Shown piece after piece: positions 1-7,742 of a DNA stretch of 45,227 nt; the first letter of the stretch is position 1, and each line of letters begins with the position of its first letter. Location: contig PHCF01000005.1 of the NCBI GenBank assembly GCA_002842145.1, forward strand, positions 1-45,227, read 5' to 3'. The notes below the pieces were generated by a model. That model was not told the DNA's origin. It worked only from the letters and a program-made list of their open reading frames with translations, and ran no database searches. The stretch comes from Betaproteobacteria bacterium HGW-Betaproteobacteria-6. Lineage in GTDB: Bacteria > Pseudomonadota > Gammaproteobacteria > Burkholderiales > Rhodocyclaceae. The translations under genes and the position numbers were made by a program.

Positions 1-30
1 GATCTGTTCTTCAGTGAATCGCTTCTTCAT
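1..30 (-). CDS. IS3-family transposase OrfA, first 10 codons only (partial)
   Basis: The minus strand reads ATG at 30-28 and encodes MKKRFTEEQI, the usual beginning of OrfA proteins of many IS3-family elements (the helix-turn-helix subunit made before frameshifting to OrfAB). An AAGGAG ribosome binding site lies 7 bases upstream. The gene runs out of the window, so nothing can be said about its integrity. Confidence 0.7.
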   Translation of the reverse strand, partial: MKKRFTEEQI

Positions 31-96
31 GTCCAATCTCCTTGATGGTGGGATTGGACTCCAAAGTCACGTGCTACTCAATTCCGGGGGGACGTC
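1..96 (-). mobile_element. End of an IS3-like insertion sequence (left IS copy, orfA side)
   Basis: Read on the minus strand, an IS terminus begins at about 96 with GACGTCCCCCCG and continues into a ribosome binding site (AAGGAG) and the first codons of an orfA. The same 12-base terminus occurs, facing the other way, at 45131. Homology of the neighbouring amidohydrolase to its paralogue at 3602 resumes exactly after position 96 (GGGGGCCT in both), which places the junction within a base or so. The rest of the element lies outside the window. Family assignment comes from the orfA start only, so IS3 is likely and the subgroup is not determined. Confidence 0.75.
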
Positions 97-1049
97 GGGG
101 GCCTTTTATGAAGGTCGAAGGTTTTACGGTCGGGCATTTCTCGCTCGGCTCAAAACTGCCCGCCAAGGCGCGTACCGACGAGGAGGCAGAGTCGAACCTT
201 TTGCTACGTATGACCCATGATGCTCGGCGTCAGGTAATGGCCGAGCGTGGTGTAGACAAATTGGTACTTTCTGCACCGTCTCTTGCCTTCATGTATTGGG
301 CCGGCGATTTTGGCAATGAGTACGCGAGCATCTGCAATGACGAGTTGTCAAAGTATTGCTGCGTTGATCCAGCTAAATTCGATTTTTGGGCAAATGCCAA
401 CCTTGCAAACCCAGCGCAGGCAGTCAGGGAAATTGATCGTGCAGTTCGGCAACTTGGCGCCCGCGGGGTTTGTATCGGGGGGGCGAATTTCAGCGGACTT
501 GAAGCCCATAGTGAAGCGCTGTTTCCGGTTTGGGAAAAACTGGTGGAGTTAGATGTGCCAGTAATGGTGCACGGTTACAACCAGTCGATCTGGCTTGGAG
601 AGAATCACCACCTAGACAAGTTTGAGACGTCATCCATTGTCGGTGATTGCGGCGATGAGACTTTGTTTTTCTGGTATTTGATCTGTGGTGGGGCGCTTGA
701 TGTTTTTCCCCAGCTCAAGGTTTATCTTACCCACGCAGGCGGGATGGCGCTGTTTCAGCTTGGCAGGCTGGCTGATCTCAATAGATCAATGGCTCCTGAT
801 ACGAGGAACAAGCGCCCTTTGCTAGAATATTTACCGAACTTTTGGTTTGACTTGGATGTTCATTCTCCGGGGCTGCGCCGTGGAGTGGTTGATATTGTTG
901 GGGTGAATCACTTGGTGTATGGGACCAATTTTGGTGGGGCCTATGATGCGGTTGATCCAACTGCCGGGCTGGGGCTATCGGCCGAAGATAGAGAGAAGAT
1001 ACGAAGCGGGAATGCCATCCGACTACTGGGGCTCGATTGTGCGCATTGA
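97..1049 (+). pseudogene. Amidohydrolase_2-family (ACMSD/LigW-like) protein, 5' end removed by the IS
   Basis: This is a metal-dependent hydrolase/decarboxylase homologue (amidohydrolase_2 superfamily) closely related to the intact gene at 3602-4687 over its whole remaining length. Shared blocks include VHGYNQS, YLTHAGG and a C-terminal YGTNFGG. The intact paralogue starts with an HAH metal-binding motif at residues 6-8. Here the first 20 or so residues are missing: the similarity begins at the Gly-Gly-Pro that follows Trp21 of the paralogue, directly after the IS end. An open frame continues upstream into the IS to a TTG at 42 and an ATG at 45, so a protein could still be made, but without the first two metal ligands it should not have normal activity. 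It converges with the DUF2889 gene. Confidence 0.75.
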
Positions 1050-1091
1050 ATAAGTGTTCACAAGGCGACTCGGGCGATGGAAGGGCGGTGA

Positions 1092-1838
1092 TCACTCCGA
1101 GGAAAAATCTTTAAGCCATGCATGGTCGTCCATGCAGAGGGCCTCTGGCTGGTCGGAGAAATCCCAGGTCGATCCCATAATACGGATTGCATGGCGCGCG
1201 CGATGGGGCTGTTGCGCATAGCATCGGCCGGTCAGATGGGCGTGCGGTTCCTTATCAATGTCTTTTCTCCGGCCGAGCGCAATCAGCGCGCAGCGACGAA
1301 GTACGAGTGCTGCTTCAGCCTCGTCCTCAGCTAGCTCGTTCAAGGCCCATCGAGCCATGCCTTCGCGCATATTGATGCCGGCATAGGGCGGGGGGGCAAT
1401 GATGTTACTTTCGTTGACCTGCCATGCGAGTCGAAATCCGTCATCGCGAACAAGTCTGGCCTCTGTTAGCCCATCGATATGTCTGGGTACTTCGATTTCG
1501 TAGACTCTATGAGTGATGCCTTGAGCTGCGACGGAGATTGCTATGCCTGCAAGATCGAACATGTGGGTACATTGCTGCGTCGCATCGGTAAAGCGAGTTA
1601 CGGCAATGGAAATCCGGTTTAGCGGCATACCCACCAGTGCCTCGAGCATTGCTGTGGCCTCCGGGCAGGCAGAGAATGGGTGACGTGGCGCTTCCCCTGA
1701 AATATCGGACACAGAGCCATCTCGAAATCGTAGAGCGACTCGGAAATGGTGAAAGTCATCTTCAAGAACTGCTCGTACATAGCCACTACCTACGGTGTGG
1801 CGACCTGCGATTTCTATACGTCTGCGAAAACTTGCCAT
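1092..1838 (-). CDS. DUF2889-like conserved hypothetical protein
   Basis: The protein of 248 residues resembles DUF2889 proteins, which have no known biochemical role and are often found in catabolic clusters for aromatic or steroid-like compounds. No signal peptide or membrane segment is visible. I prefer the ATG at 1838 (MASFRRR...), although the frame stays open to an ATG at 1904, because the longer version would swallow a 16-base palindrome that looks like an operator. Ribosome binding is poor for both. It is divergent from the SDR gene at 1920 and shares its control region, so it is probably controlled with the catabolic genes. Family assignment is from memory of the pattern and is moderate. 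Confidence 0.6.
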   Translation of the reverse strand: MASFRRRIEIAGRHTVGSGYVRAVLEDDFHHFRVALRFRDGSVSDISGEAPRHPFSACPEATAMLEALVGMPLNRISIAVTRFTDATQQCTHMFDLAGIAISVAAQGITHRVYEIEVPRHIDGLTEARLVRDDGFRLAWQVNESNIIAPPPYAGINMREGMARWALNELAEDEAEAALVLRRCALIALGRRKDIDKEPHAHLTGRCYAQQPHRARHAIRIMGSTWDFSDQPEALCMDDHAWLKDFSSE

Positions 1839-1872
1839 AGCGAGAGTTCCGGTTGGGGGTGTTTCTTTTTTA

Positions 1873-1888
1873 TTATTGTGTACAATAA
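1873..1888. promoter_or_regulatory. 16-bp palindrome, candidate operator between divergent genes
   Basis: TTATTGTGTACAATAA is a perfect inverted repeat (7-base arms, 2-base centre) in the divergent control region of the DUF2889 and SDR genes, about 870 bases before a TetR-family regulator gene. Size and symmetry suit a TetR-type operator. The core ATTGTACACA recurs at 26879-26888 before the ring-hydroxylating dioxygenase genes. Binding by the neighbouring TetR protein is inference. Confidence 0.45.
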
Positions 1889-1919
1889 CAGAAATATTGT
1901 TCATATAAAGAGGCGTGGC

Positions 1920-2720
1920 ATGGGGCTATTGAGCAACAAAGTTGCATTGATAACGGGCGCCGGTGGGGGTATTGGTCAAGGCGTTGCCCGCCGCTTCGCG
2001 CGAGAGGGGGCGGCAGTCGTGATTGCTGAAATCAACCCCGAAAGTGGTGCACAGGTGGCTCGGGAGGTTGAGGCACTAGGCGGAAGGTCGCTATACATCC
2101 AGACAGATGTGATGCAGAAAGCCTCTGTTTGTGCCGCTATCGATGCTGCAGTTGGGCATTTCGGTGGCCTCGATATTCTCGTCAATAACGCCTTTGTTCC
2201 TACCCCCAACGTTCGGCTAGAAGAGAAAACCGATGAGATGCTTGAGCAGACGCTTACGTCAACGGTAAAAGCAACATGGTGGGCGATGCGTGCGGCACTT
2301 CCACATATGCGTAATCGCGGTGGTGGAAAAATCGTCAATTTCTACTCCATTGATGTGGATATTGGAGCCTGGCTGCATGCCGATTACAACACGGCGAAGG
2401 CCGGTATTGTAGGCTTGACGAGAAGTGCGGCGGCAGAATGGGGGCGTTTTAACATTACCGTGAATGCGATTGCACCGACGGCAATGGGTGCTACCTTCCA
2501 TAAGCTGGCCGCTGAAAACCCTGGGTTTGCCGAGCGCTCTGCGGCGATGCGACCGCTTGGACGTTGCGGTGATCCGGAGGATGACATCGGGCCGGTTGTT
2601 GTATTCCTGGCTTCCGATATGTCGCGTTACGTTACGGGCGAATCGATTCACGTTGATGGCGGTCTGCATCTACCGGGTTATAACTCGCGGCCGGCAGATG
2701 TGCCGGTCAGAGAATACTAA
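1920..2720 (+). CDS. SDR-family oxidoreductase (FabG-like)
   Basis: This is a classical short-chain dehydrogenase/reductase of 266 residues, expected to interconvert a hydroxyl and a keto group with NAD(P)(H). The N-terminal Rossmann motif is TGAGGGIG, the NNA motif is present (LVNNAF), and the active site shows Ser followed by YNTAK (Tyr-x3-Lys). The start at ATG 1920 is chosen because AAGAGG lies 6 bases upstream and the protein begins at the usual distance from the glycine motif. It opens the first + strand gene run and is followed by the TetR gene after 38 bases. The substrate cannot be told; an alcohol or hydroxyacyl-CoA of the local pathway is likely. Confidence 0.85.
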   Translation: MGLLSNKVALITGAGGGIGQGVARRFAREGAAVVIAEINPESGAQVAREVEALGGRSLYIQTDVMQKASVCAAIDAAVGHFGGLDILVNNAFVPTPNVRLEEKTDEMLEQTLTSTVKATWWAMRAALPHMRNRGGGKIVNFYSIDVDIGAWLHADYNTAKAGIVGLTRSAAAEWGRFNITVNAIAPTAMGATFHKLAAENPGFAERSAAMRPLGRCGDPEDDIGPVVVFLASDMSRYVTGESIHVDGGLHLPGYNSRPADVPVREY

Positions 2721-2758
2721 TCAAAATCGATGGGTGTGTTTAGAAATGATTGGTTTCT

Positions 2759-3364
2759 ATGGGTGAATCACCAATCGTCGTCAGGCGGAATCGACGAGCA
2801 GAGCGGACGGTTGCCAATATTCTCGCTGCGACAGAGCGCTCACTATTGTCGGATGGGGCTGAACGCATTTCGATAATCGACATCTGTAAGGATGCGAATT
2901 TATCGCGTGGTACTTTCTATCGGTATTTTTCTTGTCAGGATGACCTGCTCGATGTCTATTCTCGCCACAAACGCGAGGAATTCTACGGTTCGATGCTTGC
3001 AGCAACGAGCCCGCACGACGATCCTGACCGTCGTTTCCGGGCGCTGGTTGATTTTCTTGAAAGCTATGCTGCTCAAGGGCAGGCGACGCATCTATTACGT
3101 GTTGCTCCGGAATACAGTCTTCGCTTCTATCAGCGAATTTTTAATGACTCGCGTGTTCGCATTGAAGAAATACTTAGAGACGTGTTCGACGCTTGGGACG
3201 AAAGATTCTGTATCCGGGTAGATCGCGATCTGGTTAGTGAGTTTTTGATTCGCTACATTCTGAGCGAACAACTGGTCCCTCCTGACCATCCTGGAGACGG
3301 TGTCGAGCGGGTTGAGCAGCTTATTCGTGTGCTTATCAATGCGGCGCCGTCTAGACCGGTTTGA
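2759..3364 (+). CDS. TetR-family transcriptional regulator
   Basis: The protein of about 201 residues has an N-terminal TetR helix-turn-helix: the segment around residues 15-60 ends in the typical LSRGTFYRYFSCQDDLL recognition-helix region. The rest is an all-alpha ligand-binding domain without recognisable ligand signature. Starts possible are TTG 2750 and ATG 2759, since a stop precedes 2750; neither has a good ribosome binding site and ATG is preferred. It sits between the SDR gene and the amidohydrolase operon, with candidate palindromic operators on both sides (1873-1888 and 3418-3442), so it probably represses this catabolic locus in the absence of a CoA-ester or substrate ligand. That role is inference. 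Confidence 0.85.
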   Translation: MGESPIVVRRNRRAERTVANILAATERSLLSDGAERISIIDICKDANLSRGTFYRYFSCQDDLLDVYSRHKREEFYGSMLAATSPHDDPDRRFRALVDFLESYAAQGQATHLLRVAPEYSLRFYQRIFNDSRVRIEEILRDVFDAWDERFCIRVDRDLVSEFLIRYILSEQLVPPDHPGDGVERVEQLIRVLINAAPSRPV

Positions 3365-3417
3365 TTGGACTGCGGGAGCCCCGAAATGGGGTGCCGAGAA
3401 AAATTAAAAATAATTGT

Positions 3418-3442
3418 TAAACAGAATTGCGCAAACTGTTTA
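3418..3442. promoter_or_regulatory. Inverted repeat, candidate operator/promoter of the amidohydrolase operon
   Basis: TAAACAG (3418-3424) and CTGTTTA (3436-3442) form an inverted repeat with an 11-base spacer that itself contains the palindrome TTGCGCAA (3427-3434). TTGCGC and CATGAT (3450-3455) stand 17 bases apart and could be weak -35 and -10 boxes, which would put the operator over the promoter. The stretch 3365-3601 contains no convincing gene. A TetR gene ends 54 bases upstream. Confidence 0.4.
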
Positions 3443-3601
3443 GTTTTGGCATGATGGGTCCACGAATGCAAAGACACTGACCAAGTGTCGCTGGATGGAT
3501 ACAGGGACAGAAACCCAGGCAAATCATTTCTGGGAGATGCTTGTTGCCATCAGCGAATGTGGCACTTGGCGGTACCACTAATTGATAGAAGGAGACCCCA
3601 A

Positions 3602-4687
3602 ATGCTGATTGACCTACATGCGCACGCACCCCATCCCGACTACTACGATCAGGATCCATATTGGGGGCCTGCTTTCGAATCTCAGCCTGATGGCGACATA
3701 AAACTACGTGTCGGAGACTGGATTCTGAGTTTGGGTGCGCCGGAGCGTAAAGCTGCATTGCGCAAGGCAAAAGCAGAAGGCCATGCTCTGAATGTCCAGG
3801 AGTATATGTCCCGTTGGCGCGATCCTAAGACCCGCCTGGCCGGGATGGATGCCGCCGGCCAGAATGCCCAGGTTGTTTCGGTTCCTTCGCATTGCTATAT
3901 GTACTGGACTGAGTTGGATTACGCGACCAAATTTTCGCGGAAGGTTAACGATGTTCTCTCTGAATACTGTTCTGCTGCACCAGACAGGCTTATGTTCTGG
4001 GCGCAGGCACCGTTGCAAAATCCTGAATTGGCTGCCAAGGAAATTCGACGCGCCTGTACTCAGCTTGGCGCTAAGGGGCTTGGGGCAGGCGGGTCAAATT
4101 TTGGTGGGCTAGAGTTCGATTCGCCAGAGATGGATCCCGTTTGGGAGGCTTTGTGCGACCTCGATTTGCCAATGTTCGTTCATGGTTACAACCAGTCTGT
4201 GACTTGGGGGAAAAACGCCAATACGGATCGCTATGAGACCACTGCTATCGTTGGTATGAATTACGATGAGACCAAGGCATTTTGGTACTTGGTTAACGGC
4301 GGTGTTTTCGATCGCTTCCCCAAGCTTAAAGTCTATATCACTCATGGTGGTGGCTACGTGCCATACCAATTGGGACGCTTGGCGCAGACCAATCCTAATC
4401 TTGACACTTATCACAACAAGAAGCCGGTATTGGATTACCTCCGGAACTTCTATTTCGATGTCGAATTGCATGAGTTGCCAATGCGCCAGGCGCTGATTGA
4501 TGTGATCGGTGCTGATCGCATTCTCTATGGTTCGAATTTTGGTGGTAGCGATGCTGTGCGACACGACCTGACCGATGGTCTCAAATTGACAGATGGTGAC
4601 CTGCAAAAAATTCGCTGGGGCAACGCCTGTGAGCTTCTCCACCTTGATCCGGCGAAGGTTGGTAGCGTCGTCGTAGCGAAGGCATAG
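3602..4687 (+). CDS. Amidohydrolase_2-family (ACMSD/LigW-like) metal-dependent hydrolase or decarboxylase
   Basis: The 361-residue protein belongs to the amidohydrolase_2 group, which includes amino-carboxymuconate-semialdehyde and aromatic-acid decarboxylases and some C-C or ring hydrolases. Metal-site residues visible are His6 and His8 (LHAH), His194 (FVHGYNQ) and His248 (YITHGG). The usual terminal Asp of the family (GSD-Y/F) is Asn312 here (YGSNFGG), as it is in the truncated paralogue at 97-1049. The frame extends upstream to 3485, but ATG 3602 is chosen because GAAGGAGA precedes it and the HxH motif then lies at the normal place. It starts an operon with tight spacing (2 bases to the FAH gene). 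Role is probably an early or ring-processing step. Confidence 0.8.
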   Translation: MLIDLHAHAPHPDYYDQDPYWGPAFESQPDGDIKLRVGDWILSLGAPERKAALRKAKAEGHALNVQEYMSRWRDPKTRLAGMDAAGQNAQVVSVPSHCYMYWTELDYATKFSRKVNDVLSEYCSAAPDRLMFWAQAPLQNPELAAKEIRRACTQLGAKGLGAGGSNFGGLEFDSPEMDPVWEALCDLDLPMFVHGYNQSVTWGKNANTDRYETTAIVGMNYDETKAFWYLVNGGVFDRFPKLKVYITHGGGYVPYQLGRLAQTNPNLDTYHNKKPVLDYLRNFYFDVELHELPMRQALIDVIGADRILYGSNFGGSDAVRHDLTDGLKLTDGDLQKIRWGNACELLHLDPAKVGSVVVAKA

Positions 4688-4689
4688 GC

Positions 4690-5580
4690 ATGAAGCTCGC
4701 CCGATTTGCTCACGAGGACGTGGTTTCATGGGGGCTGGTGGATGCAGGAAATGCTTCTGTTACGCCTATCCTGGGGGACTTTCGTGTTTGGGGACCCGCG
4801 CTGACCAGAGCTATTGCTGGCGGCAATGTAGAGGCCGGGCGGGCTAAACTACCCTTGGCGGTTGTCTCCTACCCCTTGGCTGACATCCGCTTGTTGCCGC
4901 CGATTGAGCCGATCAACAGGGTGGTGGTGGCTGGTGCTAATTATGCAAAGCATCTTGTTCATGATTTTGGACTGGCGTCCCCTCAGCAGCCAATCGCCTT
5001 CCTGAAAGCCTATGGTGCGCTGATTGGGGCACAGGATCCGATCCGTTATCCGCCGCTTACTCAAGAGTTGGATCACGAGGTTGAACTGGTCGTCGTGATT
5101 GGTGACGATCCGGTGAGTTGCGATGATCCATTGTCAAGTGTGCTTGGATACGCCGTAGGTAACGACGTGTCCGCCCGCGATATCCAGCGGAGCGGTCCAT
5201 CGGGTATCGGAATGGACTTGTTTGCCGCGAAAAGCCAGGACCGGAGTACAGGTGTCGGGCCGTGGATTGTGACGCGCGATGAGTTCCCCACAGGTAGCCC
5301 GAAATTGCGGTTGGTCCTTAAGGTAAATGGGGAAATTCGCCAGGATGGACACACCTCAGAAATGACTTGGGATGTCGCTCATCTAATCAAGTTTGTCGAA
5401 GAGCGTTCCTCTTTCGCAGCGGGCGACATCATGTTTACTGGATCGCCGGCAGGTGTCGGAATGGGCACGGGGCGTTTCTTGAATCCGGGTGATGTTGTCG
5501 AAGCTAGCGTTGAGGGCATCGGTTCGATTTCAAATGTTGTCGGGCCAAAGGCCGGCGGCAAAGGAGAAAAGAATGATTGA
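4690..5580 (+). CDS. Fumarylacetoacetate hydrolase (FAH) family protein
   Basis: The 296-residue protein has the FAH fold at its C-terminal two thirds. Metal-binding acidic residues are visible as Glu130 and Glu132 (DHEVELVV) and Asp159 (NDVSARD), and Lys181 lies in the usual AKSQD block. Family members cleave C-C bonds of acylpyruvates, hydrate 2-oxo-pentenoates or decarboxylate 4-oxalocrotonate in aromatic meta-cleavage pathways. It begins 2 bases after the amidohydrolase stop and overlaps the next gene by 8 bases, so these products are made together. Which of the family reactions applies cannot be told from sequence. Confidence 0.85.
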   Translation: MKLARFAHEDVVSWGLVDAGNASVTPILGDFRVWGPALTRAIAGGNVEAGRAKLPLAVVSYPLADIRLLPPIEPINRVVVAGANYAKHLVHDFGLASPQQPIAFLKAYGALIGAQDPIRYPPLTQELDHEVELVVVIGDDPVSCDDPLSSVLGYAVGNDVSARDIQRSGPSGIGMDLFAAKSQDRSTGVGPWIVTRDEFPTGSPKLRLVLKVNGEIRQDGHTSEMTWDVAHLIKFVEERSSFAAGDIMFTGSPAGVGMGTGRFLNPGDVVEASVEGIGSISNVVGPKAGGKGEKND

Positions 5581-6478
5581 TAAAAAACACAAGGTTGTTG
5601 TGGTCGGTGCTGGCCTGATGGGTACGGGCATTGCACATGCATTTGCCAGCAGCGGATTCACCACGTATTTGGTCGATAGCAATACGGAGACTTTGAAGAA
5701 GGCTGAAGAAAATATTCATGCCATCCTCGATGGCGGCGTCAAGCTTGGCAAATTGGCAGTTGAGGCTGCCGAGACAGCCAAGGCGAATCTTCGTACGGAT
5801 GCAGTACTTGCCCACGCGGCACAGGGGGCACATCTGCTTGTCGAAACCGTGTCGGAGAATTTGGCAGTCAAGAAGGCTGTTCTGGCCGAAGCTGTTCCTG
5901 TCCTGGCTACCGGGGCAGTCATTGCAACAAACACGTCGGCGCTAAGTGTGACGGAAATTGCAGCATCCGTACAATCTCCTGAGCGTGTCATTGGCATGCA
6001 CTTCTTTAATCCAGTGCATAAAATGAAGCTGGTTGAATTGGTCCTTGGTATTGCTACGGATGAAGCAACGGTAGCAACCAGCCGTGCCTGGTGCGATGCT
6101 ATAGGCAAGACCTCAATACTGGTCAATGAGTCGCCTGGCCTGACAACTAGCCGCATGTCAGCGATGCTGGGCAATGAGGCGATGTGGATGTTGCAGGAAG
6201 GCACCGCGAGCGCAGAGGATATTGATACCGCTTTGCGAATGGGCTTCAACCACCCGATGGGGCCACTAGAGTTAGGTGACATGACGGGTTGGGATACTCG
6301 CCTGTCAGTGTTGCGTTATCTTCACTCCACCCTCGGTGAAAAATTCCGCCCCTGTCCGTTGATCATCAAAATGGTTGCTGCAGGACGCTATGGTCGAAAG
6401 ACTGGTCACGGTGTCTACAAATATGATGAGAAGGGGCAGCGAGTAGCCAATTCCGGTCTGAAGGCGAATAACCTGTGA
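5573..6478 (+). CDS. 3-hydroxyacyl-CoA dehydrogenase (3-hydroxybutyryl-CoA dehydrogenase-like)
   Basis: This 301-residue protein is the single-domain form of the NAD-dependent 3-hydroxyacyl-CoA dehydrogenases. The NAD-binding motif VVGAGLMGTG is at residues 10-19, the catalytic His is in GMHFFNPVHKM at about 140, and the C-terminal domain has the HPMGPLELGDMTG signature. It oxidises 3-hydroxyacyl-CoA to 3-oxoacyl-CoA, the substrate of the thiolase that follows. ATG 5573 overlaps the FAH stop (ATGATTGA), indicating translational coupling, and the gene overlaps the next one by GTGA. The longer frame back to 5489 is not used. Confidence 0.9.
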   Translation: MIDKKHKVVVVGAGLMGTGIAHAFASSGFTTYLVDSNTETLKKAEENIHAILDGGVKLGKLAVEAAETAKANLRTDAVLAHAAQGAHLLVETVSENLAVKKAVLAEAVPVLATGAVIATNTSALSVTEIAASVQSPERVIGMHFFNPVHKMKLVELVLGIATDEATVATSRAWCDAIGKTSILVNESPGLTTSRMSAMLGNEAMWMLQEGTASAEDIDTALRMGFNHPMGPLELGDMTGWDTRLSVLRYLHSTLGEKFRPCPLIIKMVAAGRYGRKTGHGVYKYDEKGQRVANSGLKANNL

Positions 6479-7647
6479 GTGCGGTCTATATCGTCGAAGC
6501 CGTCCGTACTCCGGTTGGTAAGTACAAGGGTAGCTTGGCTGGCGTGCGCGCCGACCATTTGGGCGCCTGTGTCCTAAATGAGTTGCTGCGGCGAGCAGGT
6601 ATTTCTGCTGATGCAGTGGACGACGTGATTTTCGGTTGCGTTACTCAGGTTGGCGAACAGTCGGCAAATGTTGCCCGAACCTCCCTATTGGGGGCGGGGT
6701 GGCCAGTCAACATTCCTGGTTTGACCATCGATCGTAAGTGCGGGTCAGGTGAAGTGGCTGTGCATGTTGCCGCAGGCCTGATTGCGGCTGGTTCTGCCGA
6801 TGTGATCGTTGCCGGTGGGGCAGAGAATATGAGCCGCGTGCGTATGGGCGGTAATCGTGAGATCTACGGTGAAGCATTTGGCTGGCTGGCCTCTGAGAAA
6901 TTTGAATTGACCAGCCAGGGCGAGGCTGCTGAGCGCGTAGCTGATATGTGGGGCTTGGGTCGCGAAGATCTTGATGAATTCGCCGCTGAAAGTCATCGTC
7001 GGGCTGCATCTGCAGCCGAGGCTGGATATTTTGCTTGCGAAACTGTATCTGTTCCGGTTGCTGGCTTGAAGGAAAGAGATTTTTCCGAGGCATCACCGGA
7101 GATTTTCTCGGTGGACGAAACCATTCGCCCAGGGACCAAGGTTGAGAAATTGGCCACTCTGAAGTCAAGTTTTCGTGATAACGGGAAAATGACTGCCGGG
7201 AACTCCTCTCAGATTTCAGATGGTGCTGCAGTTTTGCTGCTTCTGTCCGAGGCGGCGGTCAAGCGATTTGGTGTGAAGCCAAGGGCGCGTATTCGCGCCT
7301 TTACAACGGTGGGTTCTGATCCAACGCTGATGTTGACGGGGCCGATTGCGGCGACCCGAAAGATTCTCGAAAAAGAGGGACTTTCGGTCGATGACATTGA
7401 TATTTTCGAAGTTAATGAGGCTTTTGCTCCGGTTCCGATGGTCTGGATGAAAGAGCTTGGGGTGCCGCAGTCCAAGCTAAACGTTAACGGTGGCGCCATC
7501 GCTTTAGGCCATCCGTTGGGTGCTAGCGGAGCACGGATTATGACTTCAATGTTGTATGAGCTGGAACGTCGGGGGGGGCGCTTCGCCCTTCAGGCCATCT
7601 GCTGTGCCGGAGGTATGGGCACCGCGACATTGATCGAACGCATTTAG
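6475..7647 (+). CDS. Thiolase (acetyl-CoA acyltransferase)
   Basis: A 390-residue thiolase of normal family length. Active-site residues are in place: nucleophile Cys89 (DRKCGSGE), NEAFAP, His346 in GHPLGASG and Cys377 in CCAGGMG. It would cleave a 3-oxoacyl-CoA with CoA. The start is a GTG at 6475 that overlaps the stop of the preceding dehydrogenase (GTGA), so dehydrogenase and thiolase act as a coupled pair for the last two steps of a beta-oxidation-like sequence. An 8-G run at 7571-7578 lies in the coding sequence. Confidence 0.92.
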   Translation: MSAVYIVEAVRTPVGKYKGSLAGVRADHLGACVLNELLRRAGISADAVDDVIFGCVTQVGEQSANVARTSLLGAGWPVNIPGLTIDRKCGSGEVAVHVAAGLIAAGSADVIVAGGAENMSRVRMGGNREIYGEAFGWLASEKFELTSQGEAAERVADMWGLGREDLDEFAAESHRRAASAAEAGYFACETVSVPVAGLKERDFSEASPEIFSVDETIRPGTKVEKLATLKSSFRDNGKMTAGNSSQISDGAAVLLLLSEAAVKRFGVKPRARIRAFTTVGSDPTLMLTGPIAATRKILEKEGLSVDDIDIFEVNEAFAPVPMVWMKELGVPQSKLNVNGGAIALGHPLGASGARIMTSMLYELERRGGRFALQAICCAGGMGTATLIERI

Positions 7648-7742
7648 ATCATTTGACATGCGTCTGAAAATTGTCACTTGGGATTGTCGAAGCTGTTTCG
7701 ATTTGATTGTTCAATGGTGGCTAGAGGTTCGGAAGATACATT

